DNA from: Reclinomonas americana ATCC 50394
Lineage: Eukaryota > Jakobida > Jakobea > Jakobida
Assembly (NCBI GenBank): GCA_048213135.1
Contig: PS015478.1
Location: forward strand, 75,458 to 99,382
Reading direction: 5' to 3'
DNA length: 23,925 bases
Shown: in pieces, positions 12,401 through 21,400 of the stretch
How positions within the stretch are numbered: the first letter of the stretch is position 1
Layout of the letters: each line of letters opens with the position of its first letter
Position numbers and translations under genes: made by a program
The notes under the pieces: generated by a model
Seen by the model: only the letters and a program-made list of their open reading frames with translations
What the model was told of the DNA's origin: nothing
Databases searched by the model: none

Positions 12401-15400
12401 TTGGATCGCAGACTGGTGCCATTGATATTGAAGGAGGCCTGATTCGGGCCACCGGCGATGGTGTACGTCAAAGTCTGACCAGTGTTGACATCAGTCGACG
12501 CCAGAGTGCCGATTACTCCATTCAGCGCAAGTGGTGGAGTGTATGTCGATGACGACAAGGTCGGTGCAGTCGGATTCACGTTCGCTGCAACGGATACAAA
12601 GAGTAAGCAAAACCGCGAGGAACTCGTCACCAATCGATCAACCGACATCGTACCCTCATTGATCGTGAACGTCGTGCTTGCTGTTCCGCCTGCTCCGTCG
12701 CTCACTTGCACAATGACTTGCAGGTTATTGCCCGTGAGGCCAGCAATGCTGGATCGCAGGCTCGTGCCGCTGATGTTGAACGATGCTTGATTCGTGCCAC
12801 CGGTGATGGTGTACGTCAGTGTCTGACCCGCGTTGACATCAGTCGACGCAAGCGCGCCGATCACTCCATTTGAGACGAGAGGAGGAATGTATGCCGATGA
12901 AGACAGGGTGGGCGCAGTCGGATTCACGTTCGCTGCCATGGTCACGACGAATGAGTCACAGAGCAAACACATGACATCACACACGGGGTCTCGCGCACAC
13001 CTTCGTTGATGGTGAAGGTTGTCGTTGCCGTCAGCGTTCCATCACTGACGCGCACAATCACTTGCAATCCGTTGCCAGTAAGACCGGCCACACTCGACCG
13101 CAAGCTGGTTCCACTGATGTTGAAGGAGGCTTGATTCGTGCCACCGGTGATGGTATAGGTGAGAGTCTGACCCGTGTTGGGGTCCGTCGAAGCCAGTGTA
13201 CCAATCACGCCATTCAGAGCCAAAGGCGGAGTGTATGTGGATGGCGAGAGTGTTGGTGCCGTCGGCGCAACATTGACTGCAACAAAAACAGAATTAAGAT
13301 TAATCACGCCACACATACTACTCGGTCGTCGAATGCTTGTGGATCACAACACACCTTCGCTGATGGTGAACGTCGCGCTTGCTGTTCCACCTGCTCCATC
13401 ACTCACTTGCACGATGACTTGTAGATTGTTGCCGGTGAGACCAGCCACATTCGATCGCAGACTGGTGCCACTGATGTTGAACGAAGCCGAGTTGGTGCCA
13501 CCGGTGATGGTATACGTCAGTGTTTGACCCGTGTTTGCGTCCGTGGATGCCAGAGTGCCGATTGCTCCATTCAGCGCGAGCGGAGGCGTGTACGTCGATG
13601 ACGACAAGGTCGGCGCAGTAGGGTTAACATTGACTGTAACGACATTGTCAAGAGGATGCGACGACAAGAATACAACATCAAGCCAACATGCCTTCGTTGA
13701 TCGTGAAAGTGGCACTCGCTGTTCCACCAGCTCCGTCGCTCACTTGCACAATTACTTGCAGATTGTTGCCAGTGAGGCCAGCCACATTTGACCGCAGACT
13801 AGTGCCACTGATGTTGAAAGATGCTTGATTCGTGCCGCCCGTAATCGTATACGTGAAAGTCTGGCCAGTGTTCGCATCTGTTGACGCCAGAGTGCCGATC
13901 ACTCCATTCAGAGCCAAAGGCGGAGTGTATGTCGATGACGACAAGGTCGGTGCAGTCGGATTCACGTTCGCTGCAACGGATACAAAGAGTAAGCAAACCA
14001 CAATGAACTCGTTCCCAAATCAATCAACCAATAACAGACCCTCATTGATCGTGAATGTCGCGCTTGCCGTTCCGCCTGCTCCATCGCTCACTTGCACAAT
14101 CACTTGCAGATTGTTGCCAGTGAGGTCAGCAATGCTGGATCGCAGGCTCGTGCCGCTGATGTTGAACGATGCTTGATTCGTGCCACCGGTGATGGTGTAC
14201 GTCAGCGTCTGACCAGTGTTGACATCTGTCGACACCAGAGTGCCGATCACTCCATTCGAGGCAAGTGGCGGAATGTATGTCGATGAAGACAGGGTCGGCG
14301 GAGTCGGATTCACGTTCGCTGCCATGGTCACGACGAATGAGTCACAGAGCAAACACATAGCATCGCTAACAAATTCTCGCGCACACCTTCGTTGATGGTG
14401 AAGGTTGTCGTTGCCGTCAGCGTTCCATCACTGACGCGTACAATCACTTGCAGATTGTTGCCCGTGAGGCCGGCCACATTCGATCGCAAGCTGGTTCCAC
14501 TGATGTTGAAGGAGGCTTGATTCGTGCCGCCCGTGATTGTGTAGGTGAGAGTCTGACCAGTGTTTGGGTCGGTCGAAGCCAGTGTGCCGATCACGCCATT
14601 CAGAGCCAAAGGCGGAGTGTATGTGGATGGCGAGAGTGTTGGTGCCGTTGGCGCAACATTAGCTGTAACACAAAACTGAATAAATCACGACGCATACTAC
14701 TCTGTCGTTAAAAGCTTGTGGAGCACAACGCACCTTCGCTGACGGTGAATGTGGCGCTTGCAGTTCCGCCTGCTCCGTCACTCACTTGCACAATCACTTG
14801 CAGATTGTTGCCGGTGAGACCAGCCACATTCGAGCGCAGACTGGTGCCACTGATGTTGAACGAAGCCGAGTTGGTGCCACCGGTGATCGTGTACGTCAGG
14901 GTCTGACCCGTGTTTGCGTCCGTGGATGCCAGAGTGCCGATTGCGCCATTCAGCGCGAGCGGAGGCGTGTACGTCGATGACGACAAGGTCGGCGCAGTAG
15001 GGTTAACATTGACTGTAACAACTATGTCATCAGGAGGCGACGACAAGAATACAACATCAAGCCAACATACCTTCGTTGATCGTGAAAGTGGCACTTGCTG
15101 TTCCACCAGCCCCATCGCTCACTTGCACAATCACTTGCAGATTGTTGCCAGTGAGGCCAGCCACATTTGACCTCAAACTCGTGCCACTGATGTTGAACGA
15201 AGCCGAGTTGGTACCACCGGTGATGGTGTACGTCAGTGTCTGGCCAGTGTTGACATCCGTCGATGCAAGAGTGCCGATCACATTGTTCATGGAAAGCGGC
15301 GGAGTGTAAGTTGTCGGTGATAACGTCGGTGTCGTCGGATTCACGTTGGCTGATTTGAGAACAAGAAGCATCTTGAGAATACGTCACATGATGACGACTT

Positions 15401-18400
15401 AAAACAAGCTCAAACATCACCTTCGTTGATGGTAAATGTTGTGGTCGCCGTCAGCGTTCCGTCGCTGACTCGAACGATTACTTGCAACCCGCTACCCGAC
15501 AGGCTAGCGACATTTGATCGCAAACTGGTGCCGTTGATGTTGAATGACGCTTGATTCGTGCCACCGGTGATGGTGAACGTGAGAGTCTGACCGGTGTTGG
15601 GGTCGGTCGAAGCCAGAGTGCCGATTACGCTGTTCAGAGCCAAAGGTGGAATGTATGTGGATGGCGACAAAGTTGGTGCGGTGGGCGCAACGTTGACTGG
15701 AACACAAAGCAGAATTAACCACGACGTACATACTACTCGGTCGTTGAAGCTGGCGGAGCACAACGAACCTTCGCTTATGGTGAACGTGGCACTCGCTGTG
15801 CCACCTGCTCCATCGCTAACTTGCACAATCACTTGCAGATTGTTCCCCGTGAGACCGGCCACATTCGATCGCAAGCTCGTACCACTGATGTTGAACGATG
15901 CCTGATTCGTGCCGCCCGTGATGGTGTAGGTGAGAGTTTGGCCAGTGTTGGCGTCTGTCGACGCGAGAGTGCCAATCACTCCGTTCGAGACAAGTGGCGG
16001 AGTGTACGTCGACGACGAAAGGGTTGGCGCAGACGGTGCAACATTGACTGTGATAGACAATGAGAAAAACCCCAACACCACGAATACGAAGAAACAAGTA
16101 CCTTCGCTGATGGTGAATGTCGTGCTAGCTGTGCCGCCCGCTCCGTCGCTTACTTGCACAATCACTTGTAGATTGCTGCCAGTGAGACCTGCCACATTCG
16201 AGCGCAAATTGGTGCCATTGATGTTGAACGATGCTTGATTCGTGCCACCCGTGATGGTGTACGTCAGGGTCTGACCCGTGTTGACATCAGTCGACGCAAG
16301 CGTGCCGATCACGCCATTCAGCGCGAGTGGAGGCGTGTATGTCGATGAAGACAGTGTCGGCGCAGTCGGATTCACGTTGGCTGCCATGGTCACAACGAAT
16401 GAGTCGCAGAGCAAACACAGAACATCATTACTCACGGGGTCTCGCGCACACCTTCGTTGATGGTGAAGGTTGTCGACGCCGTCAGCGTTCCATCACTGAC
16501 GCGCACAATCACTTGCAGGCCATTTCCGGTAAGGCCGGTCACACTCGACCGCAAGCTGGTTCCACTGATGTTGAACGAGGCTTGATTCGTCCCACCGGTG
16601 ATGGTATAGGTGAGAGTCTGACCCGTGTTGGGGTCCGTCGAAGCCAGTGTACCAATCACGCCATTCAGAGCCAAAGGCGGAGTGTACGTGGATGGTGAGA
16701 GTGTTGGTGCCGTTGGCGCAACATTGACTGTGAGGAAATGAATTGGTCATGCAAAACCAAAATACTCCGGCAAGCAAGCCGTGACATCACGCACCTTCGC
16801 TAATGGTGAACGTGGCGCTAGCAGTTCCACCTGCTCCGTCACTCACTTGCACGATGACTTGCAGATTGTTCCCAGTAAGGCCAGCCACATTCGAGCGCAG
16901 ACTCGTACCACTGATATTGAACGAAGCCGAGTTGGTGCCACCGGTGATCGTGTACGTCAGGGTCTGACCCGTGTTGACATCCGTCGACGCCAGAGTGCCG
17001 ATAACTCCGTTCGAGGCGAGTGGCGGTGTGTATGTCGATGAAGACAAGGTCGGTGCAGTCGGATTCACGTTCGCTGCAATGCGTACGAAGAGTGAGCAAA
17101 CCGCAATGAACTGGTTCCCCATATAAATCAATCAATAACAGACCCTCATTGATCGTGAATGTTGTGCTTGCTGTTCCGCCTGCTCCGTCACTTACTTGTA
17201 CAATCACTTGAAGATTATTGCCAGTGAGGCCAGCCACATTCGAGCGCAAACTCGTGCCACTAATGTTGAACGAAGCCGAGTTGGTGCCACCGGTGATCGT
17301 GTACGTTAGCGTCTGACCAGTGTTGACATCAGTCGACGCCAGAGTGCCGATAACTCCATTGAGGGCCAACGGCGGGGTATAGGTGGATGGAGATAGTGTC
17401 GGCGCAGTTGGATTCACGTTCGCTGCAATAAAAACGAACGATGAGTAAAATGCGACGGACTAGTGCTCAAGCCAATCAACAACAACAAACCTTCGCTGAT
17501 AGTGAATGTTGTGCTTGCTGTTCCACCTGCTCCATCACTCACTTGAACAATCACTTGCAGACTGTTCCCCGTTAGACCAGCTACATTCGACCGCAAACTG
17601 GTGCCGTTGATGTTGAATGACGCTTGATTCGTGCCACCCGTGATCGTGTACGTCAGCGTCTGGCCGGTGTTCACATCTGTCGACGCCAGGGTGCCGATCA
17701 CTCCGTTCAGTGCAAGTGGCGGCGTGTATGTCGATGAAGACAGGGTCGGCGCAGTTGGATTCACGTTCGCTGCAAAAGATATGAAGAGTAAGCAAACCAC
17801 GATGAACTCGTTCCCAAATCAATCAACCAACAACAGACCCTCGTTGATCGTGAACGTCGTGCTTGCCGTACCACCAGCCCCATCACTCACTTGAACGATG
17901 ACCTGTAGGCTGGTACCAGTGAGGCCAGCGACATTCGAGCGCAGACTCGTTCCACTGATGTTGAACGAAGCCGAGTTGGTACCACCCGTGATCGTGTACG
18001 TCAGTGTCTGGCCAGTGTTGGGGTCTGTTGACGCCAGAGTGCCGATTACTCCATTCAGCGCAAGTGGTGGAGTGTATGTCGATGACGACAAGGTCGGTGC
18101 AGTCGGATTCACATTTGCTGCAACGGATACGAAGAGTAAGCAAACCGCGACAAACTCGTCACATATCGATCAACCGACATCGTACCCTCATTGATCGTGA
18201 ATGTCGCGCTTGCCGTTCCGCCTGCTCCGTCGCTCACTTGCACAATTACTTGAAGGCTATTGCCAGTGAGGCCAGCCACATTCGAGCGCAAACTCGTTCC
18301 ACTGATGTTGAACGATGCTTGGTTCGTGCCCCCAGTGATCGTGTTCGTCAGTGTCTGCCCCGTGTTGACATCTGTCGACGCCAGAGTGCCGATGACTCCA

Positions 18401-21400
18401 TTGAGAGCCCGTGGAGGAGTGTATGTTGATGGGGATAGTGTCGGTGCAGTCGGCGCCACATTGGCTGTGAGGGGAAAAAGGCAGCATTGTCAACTGAAAG
18501 ACACACAGAGCTCAAAAGGACCCCTTAAAAGCCCAAGGCTAGGAGCAGATAAAGGGAAGATGGGATTGCAGAACAAAATAGATAGAGAGCAACGAAGGAA
18601 AGGAGAGAGTGAAGAAGGAAGGGAGTGAGTAAAGAAAAGAGAGAGAGAGAGTGAAGAGGGAAGAGAGAGAGAGAGAGAGAGTGAAGCAAGCAGAAACAAT
18701 GAGGAAGGAAGAGAGAGTGAAGGAAGAGAGAGCGGAAAAGGACGGGAGAGAGTGAAGAAGGAAGGGAGAGAGTGAACAAAAGAGAGAGAGAGAGAGTGAA
18801 GAGGGAAGGAAGGGAGAGAGTGAAGAAAAGAGAGAGAGTGAAGAGGGAAGGAAGGGAGAGAGAAAACCAAGGAAAAGAGCGAAGCAAGCAGAAAAAGTGA
18901 AGAAGGAAGAGAGTGAAGAAGGAGGGGAGAGAGTGAAGTGAAGATGGAAGGGAGAAAGAGACAGTGAAGAAGGAAGGGAGAGAGAGAGAAAAACAAAGAA
19001 AAGAGTGAAACAAGCGGAAAAAGTGAAGAAGGAAGAGAGAGCGAAAAAGGACAGGAGAGAGCGAAGAAGAGAGAGAGTGAGCGAGGAAGGAAAACATAGA
19101 GACAGTATGTGATTGCAGTAGAGCGAGCAGTTATCAGATAAACAACTTATTTTCTCACGAAGACCATAGACGAGAGAGGCTGATGTAAAATTGCCTAATA
19201 AGCACACGGACCTTCGTTGATGATAAACGTCACACTTGCCGTACCACCAGCACCGTCGCTCACTTGAACGGTGACCTGGAGATTGTTGCCGGTGAGGCTG
19301 GCAACATTCGAACGGAGACTGGTACCACTGATGTTGAACGAAGTCGAGTTCGTGCCACCCGTGATGGAGAAAGTCAGCGTCTGTCCCGTATTGATGTCCG
19401 TCGACGACAGTGTGCCGATCACCGCGTTCATGGACAACGGTGGAGTGTACGTGGTTGGTGACAACGTTGGTAACGAAGGGTTCACGTTGGCTGAAGAGAT
19501 CACAAGATGAGACATGCGGGATAGTGATGCTACATGAAGGAATCTCACGTACCTTCGTTGATAGTAAAGGTTGTCGTCGCCGTTAGTGTTCCGTCACTCA
19601 CGCGCACAGTCACTTGCAAGCCATTTCCGGTAAGGCCAGCCACATTTGAGCGCAGACTCGTACCGCTGATATTGAAGGAGGCCTGATTCGTGCCACCGGT
19701 GATCGTGTACGTCAGAGTTTGACCGGTGTTTGCATCCGTTGACGAAAGAGTGCCGATCACTCCGTTTGATACAAGAGGCGGAGTGTACGTGGACGGTGAG
19801 AGAGTTGGTGCCGTTGGCGCAACATTGACTGTAACACAAAGCAGGATGAATCGTGGCGCATACTACTCTGTCGCCAAAAGCACAAACGCACCCTCGCTAA
19901 TGGTGAATGTGGCACTTGCCGTTCCACCAACACCGTCGCTGACTTGCACAGTCACTTGCAAGCTGTTGCCCGTGAGACCAGCTACATTCGAGCGCAAGCT
20001 GGTGCCACTGATGTTGAATGACGCTTGATTCGTGCCGCCCGTGATCGTGTACGTCAGCGTCTGACCCGCATTGGAGTCCGTCGACGACAGCGTGCCGATC
20101 ACTCCATTCAGCGCGAGTGGTGGCGTGTATGTCGACGACGACAGCGTCGGTGCCGTTGGGGCGGCATTCGCTGCATGGTATTCTCTACTAGTGAGACGCA
20201 AACGTGGCCGCAAGATACTGCAAACGTGACGCAACGAGTAAGAGTAAACGTCTGCGTGTATGAGAGTGGAGGAACTCCATTGTCCGTCACTTGAATGTTC
20301 ACCACCAAGTTACCGGTCTGGCCGCTGTTTTTGACACTCAGGTTGTTGCCGACGATTGTAAGATTCGACGCATTGGCGCCGCCCACAATCGCATATGTGA
20401 ATGTCTGTTGCGTGTTGACATCGGTCGCGGACAGAGCACCGACCAGATAGTTGGCCGTGGGAGTCGGGGCCAAATACCACGGTGCATTTGGGTACGTGAT
20501 TGCCGTGGGCGCGTTGTTGGTGGACGTTATGGTGAAGGTTTTGGAGAACATTCCATTGTTTCCGTCGTTTGCTGTCACCGTCACTGCAGAATCCAAGCGT
20601 TAAGACTGCAGTTGACGGGGAAAAGAGGCGGAGGTGCTTACCGGTGAGGGATGCCGATGTGAGGTTGGCTGTGAGGATCGAGAGTGTTGAACCCCTGCGA
20701 GTGAAGATGAGAGAAGGAGAGAAGGGGTAGAAGGAGAAAGGGGGAAGAAGAAAGGGGAAGGAGAAGGGGAAGGAGAAGGGGAAGGAGAAAGGGGGAAGGA
20801 GAAGGGGGAAGGAGAAAGGGGAAGGAGAAAGGGGGAAGGCGAAAGGGGGAAGGAGAAAGGGGAAGGAGAAGGCGGAAGAGAATGGGGGGNNNNNNNNNNN
20901 NNNNNNNNNNNNNNNNNNNNNNNNNNNNNNNNNNNNNNNNNNNNNNNNNNNNNNNNNNNNNNNNNNNNNNNNNNNNNNNNNNNNNNNNNNNNNNNNNNNN
21001 NNNNNNNNNNNNNNNNNNNNNNNNNNNNNNNNNNNNNNNNNNNNNNNNNNNNNNNNNNNNNNNNNNNNNNNNNNNNNNNNNNNNNNNNNNNNNNNNNNNN
21101 NNNNNNNNNNNNNNNNNNNNNNNNNNNNNNNNNNNNNNNNNNNNNNNNNNNNNNNNNNNNNNNNNNNNNNNNNNNNNNNNNNNNNNNNNNNNNNNNNNNN
21201 NNNNNNNNNNNNNNNNNNNNNNNNNNNNNNNNNNNNNNNNNNNNNNNNNNNNNNNNNNNNNNNGGGGGAAGGAGAAGGGGAAGGAGAAAGGGAAGGAGAA
21301 AGGGAAGGAGAAGGGGGAAGGAGAAAGGGGGAAGGTGAAGAGGGAAGGGAAATAGGGAAGGAGAAGGGGGAATGAGAAGGGGGAGGAAGGAGTGGAGAAA

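Noticed and set aside
18490-19207. Overlapping minus-strand frames of 168-222 codons made of Ser, Leu, Phe and Pro
   Set aside because: All three frames are open only because the sequence is pyrimidine-only; it sits between repeats 5 and 6 as an expanded intron.
3287-20170. Regular repeat-spacer spacing reminiscent of a CRISPR array
   Set aside because: Units are about 279 nt coding plus about 70 nt with GT...AG ends, far larger than CRISPR repeats, and the spacers themselves are homologous to each other.
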